Shown here: piece after piece, positions 7,983 through 17,137 of the stretch
Numbering within the stretch: the first letter of the stretch is position 1
Layout of the letters: every line of letters starts with the position of its first letter
Assembly (NCBI GenBank): GCA_050485645.1
Contig: JBJHBT010000042.1
Location: forward strand, 1-35,543
Source of the DNA: JBJHBP01 sp050485645
GTDB taxonomy: Bacteria; Pseudomonadota; Gammaproteobacteria; Steroidobacterales; Rariloculaceae
Length of the DNA stretch: 35,543 nucleotides
Direction: 5' to 3'
Position numbers and translations under genes: made by a program
The notes under the pieces: generated by a model
Databases searched by the model: none
Told to the model about the DNA's origin: nothing
The model's input: the letters and a program-made list of their open reading frames with translations, nothing else

Positions 7983-10615
7983 TGACGCTGTTCGACGAAG
8001 CCCAGTGATGCACACAGTTTCCGCATCACTTTGTTGTCACTGAGCACATCGCCCTGGATCCGGGCGATGCCGCGTGAGCGGGCGTATGCAATGATCGTCT
8101 GCATCAGGTACTGACCAAGGCCCAGACCCGTAAAGCGCTTCTCGACGATGATCGCAAACTCGGCACTGCGCCGGTCCGGATCAGTGCTGATGTGAACGAC
8201 ACCGAACAGCTCGGCCCGGCCCGGTACATCGTGCTCGGTGAGCACCAGCGCCATCTCGCGGTCGTAGTCGATTTGCGTGAAGCGGGCGGCGGCAAGGTGA
8301 GACAGCATTTTCACCGGATTGAAGAAACGCGCGCGGATCTCCTCATCGGACAGACGCGCAAAGCCGCGGTGCACAGCCGGCTCATCCTCCGGCAGTACCG
8401 GCCTGAGCAGAAGGACGCGACCATCCGGCAGCGGCACGTCCTGTTCCAGCTCCTTCGGATAGGGACAGATCGCGAGGCGATCGATGGTCGCAGCGGGATC
8501 CCGATCCAGCTTCACACGCGCATCCAGCGCGATCACGCCGTCGGCGTTCGCCAGCAACGGATTGATGTCCACTTCGGCGATGCACGGAAAATCCACCACC
8601 AGCTGCGACAGCCGTGTCAACGCCAGCGCCACCGCGCCCTCATCCACCGCTGCCACATCGCGATAGCCGCGCATCAGCCGGTACACGCGTGTGCGCGACA
8701 TCATCTCGCGCGCCAGATGCAGATTCAGCGGCGGCAGCGCAACAGCCGTGTCGGCGATCACTTCCACCGCGGTGCCGCCCTGTCCGAACAGGATCACCGG
8801 GCCGAATTCGCCGCCGCTGCCGACGCCGGCGATCAGCTCCAGCGCGCCACGACGTCTGGCCATCGGCTCTACGGTAAAACCCTGCAGGTCGGCGTCGGGC
8901 GCGCCTTCGCGCAGACGTGCCAGCATCTGGTCTGCCGCATCCCGCACTTCGTCCGCACCGTCCAGCCCCAGCATCACGCCACCGAGATCGGACTTGTGAC
9001 TCAGATTCGGTGAGCGGACCTTCAGCGCGACCTGCCCGCCGATGCGCTCGGCCGCTGCCGCTGCGTCATCGGGCGTCGCGGCGACGACGGCTTCGGTGAC
9101 CGGTATCCCGTAAGCTCTCAGCAGGCGTTTGGATTCCGTCATGTCCAGCGCATCACGACCATCATTCAGCGCGGCATCGATCACCTGCCGCGCGACCTGC
9201 ACATCCGGCGTGAACTGTTCCGGCAGTGACGGTGGGGTCTCCATCAGCATTGCCTGATTGCGACGGTAGGCCACCATCTGCATGAACGCACGCACCGCCT
9301 GCTCGGGCGTGGAGAATGTCGGCACCTGATGGCGCTGGAACGTCTCACGTGCGAGCCGTGCTACGTGCTCACCCACCCAGCTGGTCAGCACCGTGCAGCG
9401 TGTACCGTCGCGCACCACATCGATCACCGCGCGCGCCACCTCCACACCGGATGCGACGGCGGTGGGGCAGTGCAGCACGAGCACGCCGTCGACATCGGGA
9501 TCAGCCAGCACCGGCGGCAGCGCCTCGCGATAGCGTTGCGCGGTCGCATCACCGATGAGGTCGACGGGATTGCCACGCGACCAGGTGGCCGGCAGCTGTG
9601 CGTCCAGCGTCGTCCGCGTTTCGTCCGACAGCGTCGCGAGTACGCCGCCGCTGTCCAGCAGCGCGTCGGCGGCCAACACGCCAATGCCACCGCCATTGGT
9701 CACGATCGCCAGTCTCGGCCCGCGCGGACGGCGCGCCAGCGCCAGCGTCTCCACCGCGTCGAACAGCTCCTCCAGCCGATAGACGCGCAGCATGCCAGCG
9801 CGCCGGAACGCCGCGTCGTAGGCCGCATCGGAACCGGCCAGCACGCCGGTATGGGTAGCCGCCGCGGCGGCACTGGCCTCATGCCGGCCGCTCTTGACCG
9901 CCAGCACGGGCTTGCTGCGCGCCGCCGCCCGCGCCGCCGACAGAAACTTGCGCGCCTGACTGATCGCCTCGACGTAGAGCAGGATGGATTGCGTGGCCGA
10001 ATCGTTCGCCAGCCAGTCGATCAGGTCGCCGAAATCGACGTCGGCCATGTCACCCAGCGAAATCATGTGCGAGAAGCCGATGCCACGACCGTACGCCCAG
10101 TCCAGAATCGACGTCGTGATCGCACCTGACTGGGCGATGAAGGCGATCTTTCCCGGATGCGGCGTCAGATGCGCAAAGCTGGCGTTCAGCCCGATGCCGG
10201 GCACCATGATGCCCAGGCAGTTGGGACCGATGATCCTCAGCAGCGACGGTCGCGCGGCGTCCAGCATGTCGCGCCGCAGCTGCGTGCCGCCATCGGACTG
10301 CCCGAAGCCCGCCGAGATCACCACCGCGGCGCGTGTCCCGGCTGCGGCCAGCTCGGCGATCAGCCCCGGCACCGTCGGCGCCGGCGTGGCGATCACGGCC
10401 AGATCAGGTGCCTGCGGCAGACTGGCGATGTCAGGATACGCCGTGAGGCCGAGCACGCCGCCGCGCTTCGGATTCACCGGCAGCAATGCACCGGAGAATC
10501 CGCCAGCGATGAGGTTCTCGGTCAGTTTGCGGCCCACCGAATGCTCTCTCTCGGTGGCACCGATGATCGCGACCGAAGCCGGTCGCAGCAGCGCGTCCAG
10601 ATTCCTTATCGTCAT
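7940..10615 (-). CDS. Fused NDP-forming acyl-CoA synthetase and GNAT acetyltransferase (Pat/PatZ type)
   Basis: An 891-residue fusion. In order: CoA-binding Rossmann domain (about 8-130, GATEREHSVG), two succinyl-CoA-ligase-like domains (about 150-290 and 300-440), an ATP-grasp domain (about 490-705, with HKSDLGGVMLGL and EVDINPLL) and a GNAT domain (about 735-890, CoA loop at R827-G834, then SDNKVMRKLCASLGF). This is the layout of Pat of Salmonella and PatZ/YfiQ of E. coli, which acetylate acetyl-CoA synthetase and other lysines. The AATHTGVLAGSDAAYDAAF segment keeps His255, which matches the phosphorylated His of active ADP-forming acetyl-CoA synthetases; as I recall, enterobacterial Pat has lost it. 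So this protein might also make acyl-CoA; that is inference. Start ATG at 10615; no clear promoter seen. Confidence 0.9.
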   Translation of the reverse strand: MTIRNLDALLRPASVAIIGATEREHSVGRKLTENLIAGGFSGALLPVNPKRGGVLGLTAYPDIASLPQAPDLAVIATPAPTVPGLIAELAAAGTRAAVVISAGFGQSDGGTQLRRDMLDAARPSLLRIIGPNCLGIMVPGIGLNASFAHLTPHPGKIAFIAQSGAITTSILDWAYGRGIGFSHMISLGDMADVDFGDLIDWLANDSATQSILLYVEAISQARKFLSAARAAARSKPVLAVKSGRHEASAAAAATHTGVLAGSDAAYDAAFRRAGMLRVYRLEELFDAVETLALARRPRGPRLAIVTNGGGIGVLAADALLDSGGVLATLSDETRTTLDAQLPATWSRGNPVDLIGDATAQRYREALPPVLADPDVDGVLVLHCPTAVASGVEVARAVIDVVRDGTRCTVLTSWVGEHVARLARETFQRHQVPTFSTPEQAVRAFMQMVAYRRNQAMLMETPPSLPEQFTPDVQVARQVIDAALNDGRDALDMTESKRLLRAYGIPVTEAVVAATPDDAAAAAERIGGQVALKVRSPNLSHKSDLGGVMLGLDGADEVRDAADQMLARLREGAPDADLQGFTVEPMARRRGALELIAGVGSGGEFGPVILFGQGGTAVEVIADTAVALPPLNLHLAREMMSRTRVYRLMRGYRDVAAVDEGAVALALTRLSQLVVDFPCIAEVDINPLLANADGVIALDARVKLDRDPAATIDRLAICPYPKELEQDVPLPDGRVLLLRPVLPEDEPAVHRGFARLSDEEIRARFFNPVKMLSHLAAARFTQIDYDREMALVLTEHDVPGRAELFGVVHISTDPDRRSAEFAIIVEKRFTGLGLGQYLMQTIIAYARSRGIARIQGDVLSDNKVMRKLCASLGFVEQRHHEDVGLVRVVLVL

Positions 10616-10693
10616 GTGGCCAGTCTACACGGGCGTGCCATAATCGACTTCCCCATGCTCCGGATACTGAACCTGAAGTGAAGAGTCGGATTG

Positions 10694-11281
10694 ATGCCAG
10701 CCAACACGAAGTCGCAATTCACAGCGAAACCACTGCGCCCGGCCAGGCCGGGCAGTGATGCACCGTGGGCCTTTGTCGTGCTGCCAAAGACCGCGAGCGC
10801 GAAGCTGCCCAGACGGGGGCGGACAACGGTAGAGGGCACCATCAATGGTCAGGGCTTCCGGATGACCCTCGAGCCGGATGGTCAGCTGAGTCATTGGTTG
10901 CCTTTGAACAGGGCGCTGCTTGAAGCCGCAGGCGTGGCTATCGGCGAACCTGCCTCGTTTGTGATCATGCCAGTGGCGCGGGAACCCGAACCCGATGTTC
11001 CTGCAGACCTGGAAGAAGCACTGGCGGCCAACCCGAAGGCCCGAGGCGTCTGGGAAGATACAACCACGATCGCACGCCTCGACTGGGTGCACTGGATCAC
11101 TTCCGCCAAGCAGAAAAAAACGCGGGTGAAGCGGATCAGTGATGCCTGCGACATGCTGGCCTCCGGAAAGCGGCGGGTATGCTGTTTCGATCCTTCCGGC
11201 TACTACAGCAAAGCATTCGGCGCACCAAAGGCGGCAGATCAGGCCAGCCCGACCTCCACATTGCGGCAGTCCGCACCATAG
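10694..11281 (+). CDS. DUF1905 plus YdeI/OmdA-associated domain protein
   Basis: A 195-residue soluble protein. The N-terminal half (about 18-100) fits DUF1905, a small beta-barrel: WAFVVLPKTAS, then VEGTINGQGFRMTLEPDG. The C-terminal part (about 115-175) fits the YdeI/OmdA-associated helical domain, with WVHWITSAKQKKTRVKRISD. E. coli YdeI-type and OmdA proteins are linked to resistance to cationic peptides and bacteriocins, but the biochemical action is not known, and soil and marine bacteria carry many copies. A TTG three bases earlier is in frame; the ATG at 10694 is preferred, although the ribosome site is weak (GAAGAG). It diverges from the Pat-type gene with a 78-base gap. The tail after residue 175 is low in structure. 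Confidence 0.78.
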   Translation: MPANTKSQFTAKPLRPARPGSDAPWAFVVLPKTASAKLPRRGRTTVEGTINGQGFRMTLEPDGQLSHWLPLNRALLEAAGVAIGEPASFVIMPVAREPEPDVPADLEEALAANPKARGVWEDTTTIARLDWVHWITSAKQKKTRVKRISDACDMLASGKRRVCCFDPSGYYSKAFGAPKAADQASPTSTLRQSAP

Positions 11282-11433
11282 GGATGTCCTGAAGTTCACT
11301 GTGGTTGCGGCTTCCGACGTCGTGATACGCTGGCTGGGCCGCGGCGCCACGATTACGATAGCCCGGTGGCTGTGATGCCCGCTGCGCTCAACACGGAAAC
11401 GCCGGCGAATAACCAATGCTGAGGGAAGATTCG

Positions 11434-12483
11434 ATGAAACCCACCCTGCTCGGAACCCTGATGCTCGCAGGCGGTCTTGCCCTGTATGCATCGATGACCA
11501 TGGCGCAGCAACCGGCACCGGCATGCGACCGTGCCTGTCTCGAGAACCACATGGAACGCTACTGGGATGCGCTGATCAATGACGATCCCGCACACGTACC
11601 ACTGGCGCAAACCGTGAGGTTCACCGAGAACGGACAGCGGCTGCCCATTGGCGAAGGCCTGTGGAAAAGCCTGCGCTCGGTGAGCGACTATCGCCTGTGG
11701 GTCACCGACACCGATGCCGGTCAGGTCACGCTGATCACGACCATCGAGGAGCGCGACCGCACACCGGACAGCGGCGTGCCGGCCGTGGCCTTCTTCCGCC
11801 TGCGCGTGCAGGACGGCTTGATTACCGAAATCGAACAGATCGTAGAGCGCAGCGAGCAGGCGGCGCAGCGAATCGAGGCGCTGGGTTCGCCGCGCGAGGC
11901 ATTCACCCGTAGCGTACCGGCGAGTGAGCGCATGTCGCGCCGCGACCTGATCCACACCGCGGACCTTTACTTCACCGGCATGCAGCGCAACGACGGCCAG
12001 GGGCACTACCCGTTCGCCGACCACTGCCATCGCATCGAAAACGGTTCGATCACCACCAATCAGCCCACGCCCGCGGGCCAGACACGCCCGGACCCGCAGA
12101 CCTCCACCAGCTATTCGGCGCAATGGAGCTGTCGCGAACAGTTCGAGTCGGGATTGCTGTATTTCGTCAGCCGCATCCGCGACCGTCGCTACGTGGCCGT
12201 GGACCAGGAACGCGGGCTGGTGATGGCCGTGGCGTTCTTCGACCACATGGCCGGTAGCACACGAGAGTTCACGACCCCCGATGGTCGGCAGATTACTGCC
12301 GGCCCCGCGCAACCCTGGACCTGGTACATCGCCGAAGTCTTCAAGATCGAGAACGGCCTGCTCGGTGAAATCGAGGCGATACTGAACCGCTCACCGTACG
12401 GCATGCTGTCGGGCTGGAGCAGCTGGGATGAGGGCATGTCGGATCGCGCGCGCGACGTGACCGGCTACGTGGAGGACCGATAA
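11434..12483 (+). CDS. Secreted DUF8021-like protein of unknown function
   Basis: A 349-residue protein with a signal peptide (about 1-24, ending SMTMA before QQPAP). A short cysteine-containing stretch, CDRACLENHMERYWDAL, follows. The first half (about 30-140) looks like an NTF2/SnoaL-type fold: a helical start, strands with RFTENGQRLPIGEGLW, and FRLRVQDGLITEIEQI. The second half starts with SRRDLIHTADLYFTGMQ and HCHRIENG and ends with a second strand pair (WYIAEVFKIENGLLGEIEAI), which suggests an internal repeat of the same fold. The overall pattern matches what I recall of DUF8021; no reaction is known to me. The ATG at 11434 follows GAGGGA; an ATG 18 bases upstream is also in frame. The transporter operon begins 66 bases downstream. 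The 152-base gap before it shows no gene. Confidence 0.7.
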   Translation: MKPTLLGTLMLAGGLALYASMTMAQQPAPACDRACLENHMERYWDALINDDPAHVPLAQTVRFTENGQRLPIGEGLWKSLRSVSDYRLWVTDTDAGQVTLITTIEERDRTPDSGVPAVAFFRLRVQDGLITEIEQIVERSEQAAQRIEALGSPREAFTRSVPASERMSRRDLIHTADLYFTGMQRNDGQGHYPFADHCHRIENGSITTNQPTPAGQTRPDPQTSTSYSAQWSCREQFESGLLYFVSRIRDRRYVAVDQERGLVMAVAFFDHMAGSTREFTTPDGRQITAGPAQPWTWYIAEVFKIENGLLGEIEAILNRSPYGMLSGWSSWDEGMSDRARDVTGYVEDR

Positions 12484-12549
12484 CCGGTCAACCGCGGCGC
12501 TGATCTGAAGGGACCGCGCCTCCGGGACTACTCCTCTGGTCCGAAAGCG

Positions 12550-13497
12550 ATGACGGAACGCCCTGCCCTGCTGCTGTCCGCCGCCGCCGCGCTGCTGCTC
12601 GGCGTGGTGGGCACTGGCATGGCGCTGGCCACCGATTCGCGCGCGATTCTGCTCGACGGTCTGTTCAACCTCACGTACTTCCTGATCGCACTGATCACAA
12701 TCCGTGTGGCCGTACTCGCCGCACGGCCGGACACGCCGGAATTTCCTTTCGGTCACGCGTATTTCGAATCGCTGGTCAATGCCGGCAAGGGCCTGCTGAT
12801 ACTTGGCATCTCGATGCTGGCGCTGATCGATGCGGCGGTCACGATCGCGGTCGGAGGCCGCGCGATCGACGCGGGACTCGCGATCGGCTACGCGACGTTC
12901 GCGACCATCGTGTGTGCAGCCACAGCGCTGACACTGCGTCGCAGCCAGTCGAACGATGCCAGCCCTCTGGTGGAAGCGGATGTTGCGAACTGGCTGCTGA
13001 ATACAATCGTGTCCGGCGCCGTGCTGGCCGCCTTCTGTCTCGTGCCGCTGATGCATGCACTGGACCGCACCGCCTGGGCGGCGTACGTGGATCCGATCCT
13101 GGTTGCACTCGTGGTCATCCTGTTCATCGGCGTACCGATCCGGATCGCCCGGCGTGCAGTGCTGGAGCTGCTGAACCGGTCACCGCCCGAGGATATCGCG
13201 GCGCCGATACGTGCCGCGGTGCACAATGCGCTTCAGGAACTGCCGGTCCGGCAGCTGCATCTGCGCATGGTCCGACCCGGTCGAACACTGTATCTCGTCG
13301 TGCATGCGGTGCTGCCCGAAGACTTCCGCGTCGAGACCCTGGGCACGCTGGACGCATGGCGCGAGCGCATCGATCTGGCCGTGCGCGATGTGTACCCGCG
13401 CGCTGTGGTCGATGCGATGTTCACGGCCAGCGAACGCTGGGCGGCCCCGGCCGTGGCGGGGACACAGCGAAATACGGCCGTTGCCGAAGTGCCTTGA
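12550..13497 (+). CDS. Cation diffusion facilitator (CDF) family protein with an altered metal site
   Basis: A 315-residue membrane protein with the CDF layout: six membrane segments (about 8-28, 34-55, 80-100, 110-127, 152-172, 180-197) and a cytoplasmic ferredoxin-like C-terminal domain (about 205-300). CDF exporters move Zn2+, Mn2+, Co2+ or Fe2+ out of the cytoplasm in exchange for H+. In YiiP the transport site is DxxxD in segment 2 and HxxxD in segment 5. Here the matching positions read D36-GLF-N40 and N147-WLL-N151, so only one acidic ligand remains. FGHAYFE (68-74) replaces the usual YGHGKAE. The substrate cannot be predicted, and metal transport itself is uncertain. The ATG at 12550 has a weak ribosome site. 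Next comes the Atm1-type exporter, 27 bases on. Confidence 0.8.
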   Translation: MTERPALLLSAAAALLLGVVGTGMALATDSRAILLDGLFNLTYFLIALITIRVAVLAARPDTPEFPFGHAYFESLVNAGKGLLILGISMLALIDAAVTIAVGGRAIDAGLAIGYATFATIVCAATALTLRRSQSNDASPLVEADVANWLLNTIVSGAVLAAFCLVPLMHALDRTAWAAYVDPILVALVVILFIGVPIRIARRAVLELLNRSPPEDIAAPIRAAVHNALQELPVRQLHLRMVRPGRTLYLVVHAVLPEDFRVETLGTLDAWRERIDLAVRDVYPRAVVDAMFTASERWAAPAVAGTQRNTAVAEVP

Positions 13498-13524
13498 TCC
13501 ACGTGACGCGCTACAGTGCGCGCG

Positions 13525-15399
13525 ATGAATACCCCTGCAGGTCGCGAGAACTTCGAGGACGTCGCCGCCGAGCGTGCGACGCTGATGCGGGCGCTGACGC
13601 GTCTGGGGAGGATACTCTGGCGTCCGGAACTCAGGCGCTGGCGCCCGCTGATCATCGCGGCACTGGTGCTGACCGTGATCGCCAAGGTGCTGTCGGTGGC
13701 GGGGCCGGTGTTCCTCGGGGAGGGCATCAACGCAGTCCTCGATGAAGACGGAGCTGCCGCAGCCGGCGCCTTGTTCGTGACGTTCTTCGTGATCTACGCG
13801 GCCGCACGTTTCCTCGCCACCGCGCTGCCGCAGGCGCGGGACGCGTTCTTCGTCAAGGTCACGCAGGATGCCAACCGCGTGCTTGCCGTTGAAGCCTTCT
13901 CTCACGCACAGCATCTGTCGCTGCAGTTTCATCTGACACGACGGGCCGGAGCGCTGAACCGCATCATCGAGCGTGGCGCCGGTGCCATCGAGTACCTGCT
14001 GCGGTTCCTGTGCTTCAATATCGGGCCGGTGCTGATCGAGCTGACGCTTGCCGCGGCCGTGCTGGCGATCAGGTACGGGCCGGCGTTCGCGGCCGCGGCG
14101 GTGCTGACAGTGGTCGCATACTCCGTACTCACCATCGTGATCACCGAACAGCGCACCCGCCAGCGGCGCATCATGAATGAGGCCGACACCGAGCTGCGCG
14201 CGCGAGCCATGGACTCGCTGACCAACTTCGAGACGGTGAAAGCGCATGCGGCCGAGAACCGCGAAACCGAGCGCTATGACTCGGCGGTAAAGACGTACAA
14301 CCGCTACTACGTGCGGCTGATGCGATCACTGGCCGTGCTGAATATTTCGCAGGAACTGGTGATGACCACCGGTCTGCTCGCCGTGGCACTGCTCGCGGCG
14401 TTCGCGGTCAGGGCCGGGACGCTGGGCATTGGCGACATCACCGCGATCATCATGATCCTGATGAACATCTACCGGCCGTTGAACATCCTCGGCTGGGCCT
14501 GGCGCGAGATCAAACTCGGCATGGTCGACATGGAGAAGCTGTTCGGCCTGCTGGATGTACGCAACGAGGTACCCGACGCGCCCGATGCACGGCCATTGCG
14601 TACACGTGCCGGCGAAGTGCGCTTCGAACATGTGAGCTTTGCCCATGTCGGACGCTCGCTGGGCCTGACGGATGTGTCGTTCAGCGTTGCGCCCGGCAGT
14701 TTCGTCGGCTTTGCCGGCCCCAGTGGCGCCGGCAAATCCACGATCCTGAAGCTGCTGTTCCGCTTCTACGATCCGGCCGAAGGACGAATCCTGATCGATG
14801 GTCAGGCTCTGCGCGGCGTGACCCAGGCATCGCTGCGCTCCGCGCTGGGCCTGGTACCCCAGGAAGTCGTGCTGTTCAACGACACGATCCGCTTCAACGT
14901 GGCTTACTCCAGGCCGGAAGCCAGCGAAGCCGAGCTGATGGCTGCACTGGAACGCGCCCAGCTCGCGGACTTCATCGCCTCTCTGCCGCAGGGACTTGAT
15001 ACGCGGGTTGGAGAGCGCGGCCTGAAGCTGTCCGGTGGTGAAAAACAACGCATCGGTGTGGCGCGCGCCATTCTGCGTGACCCTCCGATTCTGGTACTGG
15101 ATGAAGCCACATCGTCGCTGGACTCGGAAACCGAACGGGAGGTGCAGCAGGCACTGCGCGAAGCCGCGCGCGGACGTACAACCATTGCCGTAGCGCACCG
15201 ACTGTCGACCATCGCCTCGGCCGACCATATCTTCGTGCTCGACGGCGGCCGCATCACCGAGAGCGGCACGCATGCAAGCCTGATCGCCGGCGAAGGTCTG
15301 TATGCAACGATGTGGCGGCGGCAGATACAGACCGACGAGTCAGCATTCGTGGTTGCGGACCTGAACTCCATGGCAGTCAACAGCGCCACGGACGGGTGA
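13525..15399 (+). CDS. Atm1/HMT1-type ABC exporter (fused permease and ATPase)
   Basis: A 624-residue half-transporter. The membrane domain (about 40-335) has six segments, and its cytoplasmic loop carries the Atm1-like stretch ARAMDSLTNFETVKAHAAE. The ATPase domain (about 362-600) is complete: Walker A GPSGAGKST (398-406), Q446, signature LSGGEKQR (502-509), Walker B ILVLDE (522-527) and switch His558. Atm1-type bacterial proteins export glutathione-metal or polysulfide conjugates; the family match is good and the substrate is inference. A GTG nine bases earlier is in frame; neither start has a clear ribosome site. It lies between a CDF gene and a cardiolipin synthase, in what looks like one transcript; the CDF neighbour fits a metal-related role. 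A glutathione S-transferase gene follows further on. Confidence 0.9.
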   Translation: MNTPAGRENFEDVAAERATLMRALTRLGRILWRPELRRWRPLIIAALVLTVIAKVLSVAGPVFLGEGINAVLDEDGAAAAGALFVTFFVIYAAARFLATALPQARDAFFVKVTQDANRVLAVEAFSHAQHLSLQFHLTRRAGALNRIIERGAGAIEYLLRFLCFNIGPVLIELTLAAAVLAIRYGPAFAAAAVLTVVAYSVLTIVITEQRTRQRRIMNEADTELRARAMDSLTNFETVKAHAAENRETERYDSAVKTYNRYYVRLMRSLAVLNISQELVMTTGLLAVALLAAFAVRAGTLGIGDITAIIMILMNIYRPLNILGWAWREIKLGMVDMEKLFGLLDVRNEVPDAPDARPLRTRAGEVRFEHVSFAHVGRSLGLTDVSFSVAPGSFVGFAGPSGAGKSTILKLLFRFYDPAEGRILIDGQALRGVTQASLRSALGLVPQEVVLFNDTIRFNVAYSRPEASEAELMAALERAQLADFIASLPQGLDTRVGERGLKLSGGEKQRIGVARAILRDPPILVLDEATSSLDSETEREVQQALREAARGRTTIAVAHRLSTIASADHIFVLDGGRITESGTHASLIAGEGLYATMWRRQIQTDESAFVVADLNSMAVNSATDG

Positions 15400-15424
15400 T
15401 CAGAGGTAGCATTTCGGCGCGGTC

Positions 15425-16843
15425 ATGGAACCATTCGAACCAACACTGTTGCGCACCACCGGCGTGGCGCTGTTCGCCGCGCTGCTCACGGCACTTACCG
15501 TTGGCCATGCGCTGCTGCACAAACGTCGCCCCGAATCAGCGTTCGGCTGGATCGCCGTGTGCCTGCTGGTTCCAATCGCCGGCCCTGTGCTGTATTTCCT
15601 TTTCGGCATCAACCGTGTGCGTAACAAGGCGCGCGAGCTGCGTGCCGGAAATCCGGTTCAGCCACCACCGGACGGGCCGGTTGTGGATGTGCCCGAGGAA
15701 CTGCAACCGCTGGCGAAACTCGGATACCACGCGGCCGGTACGCAGCTGGTCGCCGGCAACAGCATCGACACGCTGCACACTGGCGAACAGGCCTACCCCG
15801 CCATGCTGGAAGCCATTGCGGCGGCACGGCACCGCATCTCGATGTCGTCCTATATTTTCGACAGCAACCGCAGTGGACGACAGTTCGTCGATGCGCTGCG
15901 TGCCGCGGCGGAACGCGGCGTGGACGTGCGCGTGCTGCTCGATGGCTTCGGTGAAGTGTATTCGCTGCCACGCACACGCTGGCTGTTTCGTGGCAGCAAG
16001 GTGCGGCTGGCACGATTTCTGCCGCCACGACTGATACCGCCATCGTTTCACGTCAACATGCGCAATCACCGCAAGATTCTGGTCGTCGACGGCGAGACGG
16101 CTTTCACCGGCGGCATGAACATCGGCGATCGCTACCTGGCGGACAACACCGCCAATCCGCATCGGGTCGTGGACGTGCACTTTCGTCTGTGCGGACCGAT
16201 CGCCACGCATATCGAAACCGTGTTCCTCGACGACTGGCAGTTTGTGACCGGCGAGTCCGCTGCGCCACCGAAGGCGGCCACGCACGCGGTCGGCAACGCA
16301 ATCTGCCGTACCGTTGCCGACGGCCCGGACGAAAACCTTGATCGACTGACCACCCTGCTGGTGGGTGCGCTGGGCATCGCCCGGCAACGCATCGCGATCA
16401 TGACACCGTATTTCCTGCCGCCCAGGGAACTGATCGGCGCGTTACAGGCCGCTGCACTGCGGGATGTGGATGTCTCCGTAATTCTCCCGGCCAGGAACAA
16501 TCTGTTCTACGTGCATCGCGCCACAAGACACATGCTGTGGGAACTCCTGCAACGCGGCGTGAACATCTGCTATCAGCCGGCGCCGTTCGTGCACAGCAAG
16601 CTGCTGCTGATCGACGGCCACTACGCGCAGATCGGCTCCGCGAACCTTGATCCACGCAGCCTGCGGCTGAACTTCGAGCTGACGATAGAGATCTACGACG
16701 AAGAGACCGTCGGCGAACTCGGTGAGCATTTCGCGGCGGTGCGTGCGAAATCCACGCCGGTGACGCTCGATTACGTCGAAAAGCGACGGCTGCGAACACG
16801 GCTCGCGGATGGTGTGGCATGGCTGTTCACGCCGTACCTGTAA
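15425..16843 (+). CDS. cls: Cardiolipin synthase (phospholipase D family)
   Basis: A 472-residue inner-membrane enzyme that joins phosphatidyl groups from two phosphatidylglycerols to give cardiolipin and glycerol, or a close relative. Two N-terminal membrane helices (about 8-28 and 40-60), the second in the typical ESAFGWIAVCLLVPIAGPVLY form, precede two PLD domains. Both HKD motifs are intact: H215-x-K217-x4-D222 followed by GGMN, and H390-x-K392-x4-D397 followed by GSANLDPRS. Length and layout fit ClsA-type proteins (about 480 residues). It is 25 bases after the ABC exporter stop, so likely in that operon. The ribosome site is weak. No terminator with a T-run is seen after it. Activity on cardiolipin fits the family but is not proven by sequence. 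Confidence 0.92.
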   Translation: MEPFEPTLLRTTGVALFAALLTALTVGHALLHKRRPESAFGWIAVCLLVPIAGPVLYFLFGINRVRNKARELRAGNPVQPPPDGPVVDVPEELQPLAKLGYHAAGTQLVAGNSIDTLHTGEQAYPAMLEAIAAARHRISMSSYIFDSNRSGRQFVDALRAAAERGVDVRVLLDGFGEVYSLPRTRWLFRGSKVRLARFLPPRLIPPSFHVNMRNHRKILVVDGETAFTGGMNIGDRYLADNTANPHRVVDVHFRLCGPIATHIETVFLDDWQFVTGESAAPPKAATHAVGNAICRTVADGPDENLDRLTTLLVGALGIARQRIAIMTPYFLPPRELIGALQAAALRDVDVSVILPARNNLFYVHRATRHMLWELLQRGVNICYQPAPFVHSKLLLIDGHYAQIGSANLDPRSLRLNFELTIEIYDEETVGELGEHFAAVRAKSTPVTLDYVEKRRLRTRLADGVAWLFTPYL

Positions 16844-16970
16844 CGCCCGCCTTCGTGGTCCGGCGTGCCCGGGTCGGCTGCGATCAGTTTCCCGATCAGC
16901 ACCCGTGTGTGCCGTTTCTTCAACAGTCAGTTACATCTGTTCCTTAAAGTCAGTTCGAATAATGCTTCAG

Positions 16971-16989
16971 CGGACGCGTGCCGCGTCCG
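16971..16989. other. Perfect 8-bp hairpin between cls and the glutathione S-transferase gene
   Basis: CGGACGCG and CGCGTCCG pair around a TGC loop. It lies just after the most AT-rich part of the 294-base gap (16915-16970, with TTACAT and GAATAATG that could form a weak promoter). No T-run follows, so it may be a leader structure or a factor-aided terminator. The rest of 16844-17137 shows no gene. Confidence 0.4.
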
Positions 16990-17137
16990 GGCGCCACCCA
17001 GGCACCGGGCCATGCTGCATGGCGGTCGATTTCGCACCGGCGCACACGACCAGTGAGTGGACTGGCGCTTCCTGGCCCACCGAGCGATTCCATTGGCGGC
17101 GCCGGCGATTCCACCTTCAGCAGCGGAGGAACCACGA

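Noticed and set aside
12912..13745. Plus-strand frame of 277 residues over the CDF and ABC genes
   Set aside because: Low-complexity Arg/Ala/Gly composition and out of frame with both supported genes.
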